A stretch of 64,000 nucleotides of DNA, taken from JAWLEP01 sp964553045. GTDB taxonomy: Bacteria; Fermentibacterota; Fermentibacteria; Fermentibacterales; JCC-6. Position 1 is the stretch's first letter. Every line of letters starts with the position of its first letter. The notes beneath the pieces are model-generated. The model did not search any database and was not told the DNA's origin. It saw only the letters and a list, made by a program, of their open reading frames with translations. The position numbers were made by a program, and so were the translations under genes. Of this stretch, positions 1 to 6,954 are shown piece by piece. Location: positions 1 to 64,000 of the forward strand of contig CAZKJG010000012.1 of NCBI GenBank assembly GCA_964553045.1, written 5' to 3'.

Positions 1-14
1 AGTGGGATGAGAGC

Positions 15-64
15 GGTTCGTCTGGAGTCGGGTTTGGGGTACCAATCCCCACACTGGACGAACC
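15..64. other. Imperfect inverted repeat outside the IS end
   Basis: Outer arms GGTTCGTC (15-22) and GACGAACC (57-64) are perfectly complementary and enclose an inner TGGGG/CCCCA pair (35-39 and 47-51). There is no T tract. It could be the terminator-like tail of a gene left of the window or part of the IS flank; I cannot decide between these. Confidence 0.35.
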
Positions 65-76
65 CATCCGGATCGG

Positions 77-100
77 GGCTCTCCACCACTTTCGGGGGCA
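77..100. repeat. Terminal inverted repeat of an ISL3-family element
   Basis: The 24 bases begin GGCTCTCCACCACTTTC and end in a G-rich GGGGGCA. This resembles the outer ends of ISL3-family insertion sequences (GGCTCTTC followed by a G-rich segment). It lies 11 bp beyond the stop codon of the transposase fragment at 111-374, as expected for the transposase 3' end of such an element. The matching far end is not recognisable near 375-453, so the element is truncated. Confidence 0.55.
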
Positions 101-110
101 CCTGTCCCGG

Positions 111-374
111 TCAGGCACACAGCGCACGCACTCTCAGTCTGTAGTTCTCAAAGTTCTTGAAGCCATAGGCTCTTCGGACGATCATCTTCATCTTGTTGTG
201 GAATCCCTCCGTAACCCCGTTGTTGCGGGTATAGCGCCACATGCAGACTACCTCTTCGCGCCATTCATGCAGTGTATCACCGAGCTTCTCCATATGCTCA
301 AGGCCACAGTTTCTCAGCTCCTCGATCTCCCTGAGCTTGTAGGCTTCCCAATTTGAGACACATTTGTCTCCCAT
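111..374 (-). pseudogene. ISL3-family transposase, C-terminal remnant
   Basis: The 87 residues match the extreme C-terminus of ISL3-type DDE transposases, which is about one fifth of a full protein (usually 400 aa or more). The diagnostic part is the NNGVTEGFHNKMK stretch followed by RRAYGFKNFENYRLRV. The conserved Glu in VTEGF is the last acidic residue of the catalytic triad. No upstream coding sequence for the rest of the enzyme remains on the minus strand beyond 374, where a strong plus-strand promoter lies instead. It is therefore a decayed insertion, unable to transpose alone. Family assignment is from motif recognition. Confidence 0.75.
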
Positions 375-397
375 GCGGGTGCTCTCACTGGCTTGTA

Positions 398-426
398 TTG
401 ACGGAGTAAGTTGTTGTACTTATTAT
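398..426 (+). promoter_or_regulatory. Sigma70-like promoter for the NTase/winged-helix pair
   Basis: A -35 box TTGACG (398-403) and a -10 box TATTAT (421-426) are separated by exactly 17 bp; each matches the consensus at five of six positions. The predicted start of transcription is near 433, about 20 nt before the first ATG at 454. It is the best-looking promoter in the window and sits directly at the broken inner edge of the IS remnant. Confidence 0.65.
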
Positions 427-453
427 AAGGACAACATATACCAACGTTAGGGC

Positions 454-1059
454 ATGATCATGGTTGAGCTGAACGGAAAATTACTGCAGGAAGCATTGTG
501 GATGCTCGGTGAACGGCTACGCCTGAAGGAGGCTGCCCCGGTCCGGCTCGTGGTCTGCGGAGGTTCGGCATTGATTGCGCTGGATCTGGTCTCACGATCC
601 ACCACAGATGTGGATGTGGTAGCCATGGTCTCTTCGGACGGGGAGCCTCTGGCTCCGGTTCCCTTCCCTGCAATGTTGTCCGATGCGCTGGATGAAGTGG
701 CCACGCTACTGGGACTTCCGGGCCATTGGCTGAACAACGGGCCAAGTAGAGATTCGGGCGGCCTCTTTCAGTGCGGCTTGCCGGAGGGATTGCTGGAAAG
801 AGCGCACAGATGGGATTTCGGACCGCACCTTCAGGTGTTCTTCATTGATCGGGTCGACCAGGTGTTCTTCAAGGTCTTCGCCGCGGCCGACAGTCTGGGT
901 GTTCATGTGGACGACCTGATCGCACTCGATCCTACACCGGAGGAAATGGAGGCTGCGGCGCGATGGTGCATGACACATGATCCATCGCGAGGATTCAGGT
1001 CGATCCTGACGTCCATGTTCGAGCAGCTGGGGTACGGCGATGTCGCTGAAAGACTGTAG
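454..1059 (+). CDS. DUF6036-like nucleotidyltransferase
   Basis: A 201-residue protein with the polymerase-beta-type nucleotidyltransferase signature VVCGGSALIAL (about residues 33-43) followed by STTDVDVVA (about 50-58). The Gly-Gly-Ser and Asp-x-Asp supply the nucleotide and metal binding core. The layout resembles the DUF6036/AbiEii-like class rather than tRNA-type enzymes. ATG at 454 or 460 could start it; 460 is better spaced from the GGG at 451-453. The next gene starts inside this one (20 bp overlap), so the two are translationally coupled. Such nucleotidyltransferases are often one half of toxin-antitoxin or abortive-infection pairs in which they modify tRNA or protein. That role is inference here. 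Confidence 0.6.
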   Translation: MIMVELNGKLLQEALWMLGERLRLKEAAPVRLVVCGGSALIALDLVSRSTTDVDVVAMVSSDGEPLAPVPFPAMLSDALDEVATLLGLPGHWLNNGPSRDSGGLFQCGLPEGLLERAHRWDFGPHLQVFFIDRVDQVFFKVFAAADSLGVHVDDLIALDPTPEEMEAAARWCMTHDPSRGFRSILTSMFEQLGYGDVAERL

Positions 1060-2062
1060 ACTCAGGATTCTCAACAGCATGCTGGATCTGATTTGGTCCC
1101 AGTGGACGACGATGGGTGTATCGGGCGATACGCCGATCATGAAGACTTCGATCATCGATCCCGAGGCGCTCATCATTTTCACCTGCCGCATCGGTCGCTA
1201 CGACCCACGGGTTTTCGATGCCATGCTGGAGTGGCTGGGTGAGCATCAGCGTTTCATAAACGTCCAGAGACTGAAAACGCTGAACAAGCGGAAAGGACTC
1301 TCCGGGGCAAGGCTCCTTCCCGCTATCGCTCATCTTCTGATGAAGCCCTCCTCGCGGTCGAAGTGGAACCGGTTGGCCGATCAGCTTCTTGAAGGAGAGG
1401 TACAGCGGGAGCCACTCTTCTATCTGAAGGATGGACGTCCGCATCCCCATCCGAACCAGCTGGATCCAAACTTTGAGCAGGCGGGTTTCTCCAGGCAGAA
1501 GTACCGCGACCGCAATGCGATCGTTGGCTTCCGGCCTGAATACCCTTCCAACCTGATCCTTAAGCTCAGGGCTTTGTTCGGTACGAATGCCAGATGCGAG
1601 ATCGTCGCCTATCTGGCGACGCACTCCGATGGAAATCCCACCGAGATAGCATCGGCAGTCGGCTATTCACAGAAGGCTGTCTACAACGCAGTCACCGATA
1701 TGTATCAGTCGGGAACGCTCTCCAGACGAATCAAGGGCAGGGAGACCCTCTACTCCCTCAAGCGCGATGACTGGTCCTCAATTCTATCTCTCGGGCAACC
1801 TGTACATTGGATGGACTGGAGAGAAGCGTACTCATTCCTGATCTCAGTCTGGACCATTCTGGATAATCCCGCTCTCAAAGGTGAGAGCGATGAAGCGATT
1901 TCGTCAGAATTGCGCCTGGTCATTGCCAGAGCGCTTCCCGACCTCCCCGGTTCCCTCCGGGCACATCTGGAGGGATGGGCTCCTGAGGGGGGAGCACATC
2001 GAGTTTCTCTTGCAGAAGTCTGTAATTGCATCGGGGACCTGATCGGGAGGCTCAAGGAATAG
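1040..2062 (+). CDS. Winged-helix protein partnered with the NTase
   Basis: A 340-residue soluble protein. About residues 178-240 form a probable winged helix of the ArsR/MarR type: a helix ending in EIVAYLAT, the recognition-helix region TEIASAVGYSQKAVYNAV, and a wing with GRETLYSL. The N-terminal 165 residues and the C-terminal 100 residues are not recognised. It overlaps the upstream nucleotidyltransferase gene by 20 bp. This resembles an antitoxin or regulator that both neutralises a partner and represses its operon. It is also possible that the pair is a simple regulated enzyme. No RBS is obvious, as expected for coupling. Confidence 0.55.
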   Translation: MSLKDCRLRILNSMLDLIWSQWTTMGVSGDTPIMKTSIIDPEALIIFTCRIGRYDPRVFDAMLEWLGEHQRFINVQRLKTLNKRKGLSGARLLPAIAHLLMKPSSRSKWNRLADQLLEGEVQREPLFYLKDGRPHPHPNQLDPNFEQAGFSRQKYRDRNAIVGFRPEYPSNLILKLRALFGTNARCEIVAYLATHSDGNPTEIASAVGYSQKAVYNAVTDMYQSGTLSRRIKGRETLYSLKRDDWSSILSLGQPVHWMDWREAYSFLISVWTILDNPALKGESDEAISSELRLVIARALPDLPGSLRAHLEGWAPEGGAHRVSLAEVCNCIGDLIGRLKE

Positions 2063-2342
2063 AACCGCCAACAGGAAACTGGATTCCGCTCCTGCCGCTC
2101 CAATGCCCGCGGCCCAAATGGAAGCTGGCGATTTCGACGGGAGATGTCTAGAGCGCTTCCGCCCAGGGCCCGCTGGGGAACGACGAACGGTACTCGGAGG
2201 AGTTTTTCGGGGGGATATCAACGGCGACAAACTGCCGGACGTTCGATCTTCGGGGCCTGCGGAGATGGAGTGGAGCTTGCACGACGCCGAGGGGGATTCG
2301 TATATCCCGTCAGTGGGTCGTTTCAGGAAAGGGAGGGGAACA

Positions 2343-3107
2343 ATGAGATATCTTGCTGCTCTGGCCGCGCTTATGCTGCTGCTGGCAGGCTGCGGCGGGG
2401 AAGAGGCTCCCAGCGAGGAGCCGGCGGAGGAGACCGCTGACACTACGGCGGTGGAGGAGCCCGAGGTCGGCTACGTCGAGGTGCCGGCGGAGGAGGCCTG
2501 GGTGATGACCCAGGAGAATCCCGACCTGGTGGTGGTGGACGTCTCGCCCATGTACGACGAGGGGCATCTGCCCGGGGCGGTGAGCGCGCCGCTGTCTTCG
2601 CTGGACAGCATCGCCGCCGAATGGGACCCCCAGGGCGACTACCTGGTCTACTGCCATTCCAGGGAAGCAAGTGAGCGGGGGGCTCAGACCCTAGTGGACG
2701 CCGGATTTGCCGCAGTCTACAGGCTGGGCGGGGAGTACGGAGGCTGGACGGACGCGGGCCTGCCCGTGAGCACCGGGGCCTACATCGAGGTGCCCGCGGA
2801 CCTGGCCAGCAGAATGATGGACCTGAACCCGGAGCTGATAGTGGTTGACGTCTCGCCCATGTACGACCAGGGGCACCTGCCCGGTGCGCTGAGCGCTCCC
2901 CTGGCGGAGCTGGAGGCGGCCGCAACGGAGTGGGACCCGGCGGTGCCCTACCTGGTCTACTGCCACTCGCAGGAGGCCAGCGAGGAGGGAGCGCGGACAC
3001 TTGAGGAAATGGACTTCGATCTGGTGTACCGCCTGCAGGGCGAGTACGGCGGATGGGTAGAGGCAGGATACGCGGTGGAGGCTCCGGCCGAGCCGGAGGC
3101 GGAGTAG
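2343..3107 (+). CDS. Tandem-rhodanese lipoprotein
   Basis: A 254-residue lipoprotein: signal peptide with lipobox LLLAGC, an acidic Pro/Glu linker, then two rhodanese domains (about residues 40-140 and 142-245). Each contains VVVDVSPMYD or its near copy, GHLPGA, an active-site Cys in VYCHS, and GEYGGW. The domains are so alike that a recent internal duplication is likely. The second has Gln where the first has Arg in the loop after the Cys. Periplasmic rhodaneses handle sulfane sulfur or redox signals. I chose ATG 2343 because GGGAGGGG lies just upstream and the signal peptide begins there; longer in-frame starts have neither. The 280 bp before it show no other gene. Confidence 0.8.
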   Translation: MRYLAALAALMLLLAGCGGEEAPSEEPAEETADTTAVEEPEVGYVEVPAEEAWVMTQENPDLVVVDVSPMYDEGHLPGAVSAPLSSLDSIAAEWDPQGDYLVYCHSREASERGAQTLVDAGFAAVYRLGGEYGGWTDAGLPVSTGAYIEVPADLASRMMDLNPELIVVDVSPMYDQGHLPGALSAPLAELEAAATEWDPAVPYLVYCHSQEASEEGARTLEEMDFDLVYRLQGEYGGWVEAGYAVEAPAEPEAE

Positions 3108-3108
3108 C

Positions 3109-3900
3109 CTAGCCGCCCGCTCGGGTCAGAACGTAGAGCAGAACAGAGGCGGACACCGCCGCGTTCAGGGACTCCACGCGGTCGGTGATGGGAACGGAGA
3201 CGGCGCCGTGGGCCAGCCGGTCCGCGGCGCCGCCTATTCCGTGCGCCTCCGAGCCTACAACCAGAATGGTCTTTCCGTCCCTGTCCCGGTGGGTGACCGG
3301 CCTTCCGGAAGCCTCTGCCGTCAGCACCCTCCAGCCTTCACCTATGGCAGCGGTCAGAAAGGGCTCCGCCTCCAGCCTCTCCGCCACGGGGAGGGCGGAT
3401 ACCGCGCCGGCGGAGGCCCGAACGGCAGCGGGGATGAAGGGGCAGGCCGATCCCTTCAGCAGAGCGACGCCGCTGGCCTCCAGGGCTGCTGCAGAGCGGA
3501 TGGCCGTGCCCACGTTGCCCGGATCTGAAACCCCGTCAAGTGCCAGCACCAGCTCCCCGGCGAGAAGGTCCTGCCCAGTGTGCTCCGGCAGGACGCAGGC
3601 CGCCGCCAGCCCTTGGGTGGTGGCGGTGTCGGAGACCTCTTCGTACAGGCTGGCGGACGTTGACAGGCAGGGCAGGCCAGCCTGCATGGCCCGGCGGGCG
3701 TTACCGCGGGAGAGATCCGTGGCCTCGTCGGAGAGGATCAGGTAGTCGATGCCGCCGCGGTGCAGGGCATCGGCCACGAACCTGGGACCCTCCAGCAGGT
3801 ACCTGCCCGCCTTGCGTATGCCCCGGGTGGAGGAGAGGGACCGGGCCAGCTTCAGCCGGGGGTTGGATCCGCTCTCTACCCTGGTGGGCCCGGAGGTCAT
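3109..3900 (-). CDS. TrmH/SpoU-family RNA 2'-O-methyltransferase
   Basis: A SPOUT-fold methyltransferase that transfers a methyl group from SAM to a ribose 2'-OH of rRNA or tRNA. The N-terminal about 90 residues form the usual RNA-binding domain (LARSLSSTRGIRKAGRYLLEG). The catalytic domain shows all three SpoU motifs: DPGNVGTAIRSA, VVGSEAHGIG, and VPITDRVESLNAAVSASVLL. The start at 3900 is preferred over 3921 because its ATG overlaps the TGA of the preceding gene as ATGA. It is the last gene of the long minus-strand operon. The exact nucleotide target cannot be told from sequence. Confidence 0.85.
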   Translation of the reverse strand: MTSGPTRVESGSNPRLKLARSLSSTRGIRKAGRYLLEGPRFVADALHRGGIDYLILSDEATDLSRGNARRAMQAGLPCLSTSASLYEEVSDTATTQGLAAACVLPEHTGQDLLAGELVLALDGVSDPGNVGTAIRSAAALEASGVALLKGSACPFIPAAVRASAGAVSALPVAERLEAEPFLTAAIGEGWRVLTAEASGRPVTHRDRDGKTILVVGSEAHGIGGAADRLAHGAVSVPITDRVESLNAAVSASVLLYVLTRAGG

Positions 3901-4889
3901 TCGGCCGTACGCCTGGCCCACCCTACCACGGCCTCCACTATCTCCTCCAGGCCGGCCTCGGGGGCCCGGCCTATCAGGCTGTGCAGCAGGGATACGTCCG
4001 GCGCCCTTCGGCGCATGTCTTCGAAGTCGGTGGGGTAGGCCTCGTCGTAGGGGACCAGGACTATCTCCGAGCCGGAGCCGCTGAGGTCGCGGACGGTCTT
4101 GGCCAGCTGCATGATGGTGACCTCCTGGGTGGAGCCCACGTTGACGACGCGGCCCACGGCGTCGGGGCAGTGAAGCAGGTCGAGAATGCAGTCCACGACC
4201 TCCCCCACCAGGCTGAAGCAGCGGGTCTGGCGGCCGTCTCCGTATACGGTGATGGGCTCATCCTGCAGCGCCTGCCCCACGAAGCGGGGCAGGACCATTC
4301 CGTAGCGGCCGGACTGCCGGGGCCCGACGGTGTTGAAGAGCCTGCCCACCACCACCGGAAGCCCCTTGTCCTTCCAGTAGGCCTGGGCCAGGAACTCGTC
4401 CACGGCCTTGGAGCAGGCGTAGCTCCAGCGGCTGCGGCTGGTGGCCCCCAGGACGATGTCGCCGTCCTCCCGGAAGGGGACGGCCTCGCTCTTGCCGTAC
4501 ACCTCGGAGGTGGATGCCACGAAGGTGGGTCGGTCCTTCTTGTCGGCGGCCTTGAGGACGTTCTCTGTGCCCTTGACATTGGCCTCTATGGTCTCCACGG
4601 GCCGGTCTATGATGTTGCGGACGCCCACCGCCGCCGCCAGGTGGAACACCCGGCCGCAGAGGTCCACGGCCTCGGAGACCAGGCTCTCGTCCAGGACCGA
4701 GCCGATGACGTAGCTGAAATCCTCCGACTCCACGCAGCCCTCCAGGTTGGCCAGGTCGCCGGTGGAAAGGTCATCCAGAACCAGGACCGAGTGGCCCCGG
4801 CGCAGCAGCTCCTCGCAGAGGTGCGAGCCGATGAAGCCCGCCCCTCCGGTAACCAGGTAGTCGTATCGCCTGATCCGCAGCCTGGACAC
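3897..4889 (-). CDS. NAD-dependent epimerase/dehydratase (extended SDR)
   Basis: A 330-residue nucleotide-sugar enzyme of the extended SDR family. The Rossmann motif TGGAGFIGSHL is at the N-terminus, followed by VLDDLSTG for the NAD ribose. The catalytic Tyr-x3-Lys occurs in SYACSKAVDEF, with the upstream Ser/Thr in VASTSEVYG. Length and motifs suit a UDP-glucose 4-epimerase or UDP-glucuronate decarboxylase-like activity for cell-surface polysaccharide. It begins 3 bp after the stop of the decarboxylase beta-subunit gene and overlaps trmH by ATGA, so it is co-transcribed with an apparently unrelated metabolic operon. Substrate is unknown. Confidence 0.85.
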   Translation of the reverse strand: MSRLRIRRYDYLVTGGAGFIGSHLCEELLRRGHSVLVLDDLSTGDLANLEGCVESEDFSYVIGSVLDESLVSEAVDLCGRVFHLAAAVGVRNIIDRPVETIEANVKGTENVLKAADKKDRPTFVASTSEVYGKSEAVPFREDGDIVLGATSRSRWSYACSKAVDEFLAQAYWKDKGLPVVVGRLFNTVGPRQSGRYGMVLPRFVGQALQDEPITVYGDGRQTRCFSLVGEVVDCILDLLHCPDAVGRVVNVGSTQEVTIMQLAKTVRDLSGSGSEIVLVPYDEAYPTDFEDMRRRAPDVSLLHSLIGRAPEAGLEEIVEAVVGWARRTAE

Positions 4890-4891
4890 GG

Positions 4892-6091
4892 CTAGTGAGG
4901 CACCACGCTGAGGAGCACACCTGCGGCGATGGCGCTGCCGATCACCCCGGCCACGTTGGGCGCCATGGCGTGCATGAGCAGGTGGTTCTTCGGATCGTAC
5001 TTGCGTCCCTCCATCTGCACCACCCTTGCCGAATCGGGTACGGCCGAGACTCCGGCCGCCCCCACCAGGGGGTTGATCTTGCTGTCCCCCTTGAGGAAGA
5101 GGTTCATGAGCTTGGCGAAGAACAGCCCGCCCACGGTGGCGATGGCGAAGCTAACCGCGCCCAATACGAATATCTTGACCGAGTCGCCCGTGAGGAAGTA
5201 CTGTGCCTGCGTGCTGGTTCCCACCGAGAATCCCAGCAGGATGACGACTATGTTGTTCAGCGCACCCTGCGCACTCTCGGCGAGCCGGTCGGTCACGCCG
5301 CTCTCCTTCAGCAGGTTGCCGAAGAACAGCATGCCCAGGAGGGTGATGGCGCCCGGGGCGATGAAGGCGGTGACCAGGAAGGCGAAGATGGGGAAGAGGA
5401 TCTTCTCCTTCTGGCTCACCTGCCGAGCCGGCCTCATCCTGCGCCTGCGCTCCTCCTTCGTGGTGAGCAGGCGCATGATGGGCGGCTGTATCACCGGAAC
5501 CAGCCCCATGTAGGAGTAGGCGGCGATGGCGATCGCCCCCAGCAGATGGGGGGCCATCTGGCTGGAGACGAATATGGCCGTCGGGCCGTCGGCCCCCCCG
5601 ATTATGCCTATGGCCGCCGCCTCGGAGAGGTCGAAGCCCAGCAGGAGCGACCCCATCAGGGTGATGAAGATGCCTATCTGGGCCGCCCCCCCCAGTATCA
5701 GCAGCTTGGGGTTGGACAGCAGGGCGCTGAAATCGGTCATGGCCCCGATGCCCAGGAAGACCAGAGGGGGGAAGAAGCCGCTGCTTACCCCGTAGTAGAA
5801 CAGCTTGAACACCGACATCTGCCCGCCCAGGACGTCCTGGTAGCCTATGGGCATCAGCTCGGGGTTGTAGGGGATGTTGCCGGCGATCATTCCGAAGCCT
5901 ATGGGCACCAGCAGAAGGGGCTCGAACTCCTTCCTGATGGCCAGGTAGATGAGCACCAGGCCCAGGACTATCATGACGACGTTGCCCGCGGTGGCCTGGC
6001 CGAAGCCGGTGTTCTCCAGGTAGCCCAGCAGGTTCAGGGGACGGTCGGTGCCCGAGACCAGGGCCGCCGTGAGGTGGGGGGCGGGCGACAT
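4892..6091 (-). CDS. Na+-translocating decarboxylase, beta subunit
   Basis: A 399-residue integral membrane protein homologous to OadB/MmdB/GcdB, which couples decarboxylation of carboxybiotin to export of Na+. About ten hydrophobic segments are visible. The family motif GGADGPTAIF, with its ion-site Asp, is intact in the middle of the protein, and the second conserved region near GFSVGTSTQAQYF is also recognisable. It follows the biotin carrier gene by 3 bp. Together with the carboxyltransferase, carrier and small membrane subunit encoded upstream it completes a methylmalonyl-CoA decarboxylase-type pump that turns methylmalonyl-CoA into propionyl-CoA, CO2 and a sodium gradient. Confidence 0.9.
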   Translation of the reverse strand: MSPAPHLTAALVSGTDRPLNLLGYLENTGFGQATAGNVVMIVLGLVLIYLAIRKEFEPLLLVPIGFGMIAGNIPYNPELMPIGYQDVLGGQMSVFKLFYYGVSSGFFPPLVFLGIGAMTDFSALLSNPKLLILGGAAQIGIFITLMGSLLLGFDLSEAAAIGIIGGADGPTAIFVSSQMAPHLLGAIAIAAYSYMGLVPVIQPPIMRLLTTKEERRRRMRPARQVSQKEKILFPIFAFLVTAFIAPGAITLLGMLFFGNLLKESGVTDRLAESAQGALNNIVVILLGFSVGTSTQAQYFLTGDSVKIFVLGAVSFAIATVGGLFFAKLMNLFLKGDSKINPLVGAAGVSAVPDSARVVQMEGRKYDPKNHLLMHAMAPNVAGVIGSAIAAGVLLSVVPH

Positions 6092-6094
6092 GCG

Positions 6095-6541
6095 TCAGCC
6101 CCCTATTCGCATGATAAGGGCGTTCTCCAGGACGTTCTCGCCCTCCTTGGCCGGTATTCCGGAGACCTTTCCGGACACCGGGGCCTCGATCTCGTTCTCC
6201 ATTTTCATGGCCTCCATGATGGCGACCGTCTGGCCCTCGGCGACGTAATCGCCCTCCCTGACCATGATCTTTAGGATCTTGCCGGGAAGGGGCGAGGTGA
6301 CGTCTCCCGCTCCCGCGGAGGCCACCACCTCGGGAGAAGATGTCCGCTCGGGTGTTCCCCGCGCGGTCTTCGCCACCCGGCTGCGCTCCAGCCTGGGCGT
6401 CTTGGACGGCCTCCTGTGGGGAGCCTCCACCTCCACCGTGTACTGCTGGCCGTTGAGAGTGACGTCGACGGTGTGGTCGGTGACCCTGCCCACCCTTACG
6501 GAGAAGGTCTCGCCGTCTACGGTTACCTTGTACTCGGGCAT
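6095..6541 (-). CDS. Biotin carboxyl carrier subunit of the Na+ decarboxylase
   Basis: A 148-residue carrier protein. The N-terminal region (YKVTVDGETFSVRVG) is the small beta domain common in decarboxylase gamma subunits. A charged Pro/Arg/Ser linker follows (about residues 42-75), and then a complete biotinyl domain with the attachment lysine in EAMKMENEI, about 35 residues from the C-terminus. The carrier swings carboxybiotin between the carboxyltransferase (6951-8501) and the membrane beta subunit (4892-6091). Its position between these genes, with gaps of 2-3 bp, supports the assignment. Confidence 0.9.
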   Translation of the reverse strand: MPEYKVTVDGETFSVRVGRVTDHTVDVTLNGQQYTVEVEAPHRRPSKTPRLERSRVAKTARGTPERTSSPEVVASAGAGDVTSPLPGKILKIMVREGDYVAEGQTVAIMEAMKMENEIEAPVSGKVSGIPAKEGENVLENALIMRIGG

Positions 6542-6543
6542 CT

Positions 6544-6954
6544 CTACCTGCTCCTAAGCCTGAATGTGAGAGCCCCCCTGGCTTCCAGGGCCTCGGCCCG
6601 CCCGGCCAGCCTCCAGGGGCTGTAGGGCCTCTCGTACATCTCCCAGGTAAGCTTCATCCTCTCCAGCTGGTCGAGGCTGTTGAGGTGTACGTGTATGGCG
6701 GCGGCTATGGCCGCCTTCTCCTGCTCGGAGAGCCGGGGTTCGCGCTCTTCGTCCTTCGCCCGAGGCCCGCCAAATCCCTCGTCCTCTTCCTTCGGCTTCC
6801 GCTCGGAGGTGCGCCTGAGCAGCGGCAGGCTGAGGGACAGAACCAGCAGGCCTATGAAGACCGTCACCATGCCCACCAGGGCTATGCCGCCTCCGTCGGA
6901 GGCTGAAACCTCCCCGGCGGCCTGCAGCGCCACTACTGCCGCTTTCACGGTCAC
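6544..6954 (-). CDS. OadG-like small membrane subunit
   Basis: A 136-residue protein with one N-terminal transmembrane helix (GMVTVFIGLLVLSLSLPLL) and a hydrophilic, highly charged cytoplasmic part. This is the architecture of OadG/MmdD subunits, which hold the carboxyltransferase on the membrane pump. The C-terminal segment (KAAIAAAIHVHLNS, then WEMYERPYSPWRLAGRAEAL) resembles the conserved tail of this family. The start overlaps the stop of the carboxyltransferase gene (6951-6954, ATGA). Sequence conservation in this family is weak, so the call rests on architecture and context. Confidence 0.75.
   Translation of the reverse strand: MTVKAAVVALQAAGEVSASDGGGIALVGMVTVFIGLLVLSLSLPLLRRTSERKPKEEDEGFGGPRAKDEEREPRLSEQEKAAIAAAIHVHLNSLDQLERMKLTWEMYERPYSPWRLAGRAEALEARGALTFRLRSR

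Noticed and set aside
2103..2342. Longer start of the double-rhodanese gene at 2103
   Set aside because: It would put 80 residues before a perfect lipoprotein signal peptide; ATG 2343 has its own RBS.
3540..4895. 451-codon plus-strand open frame opposite trmH and the epimerase gene
   Set aside because: Shadow frame of two well-supported minus-strand genes linked by ATGA.
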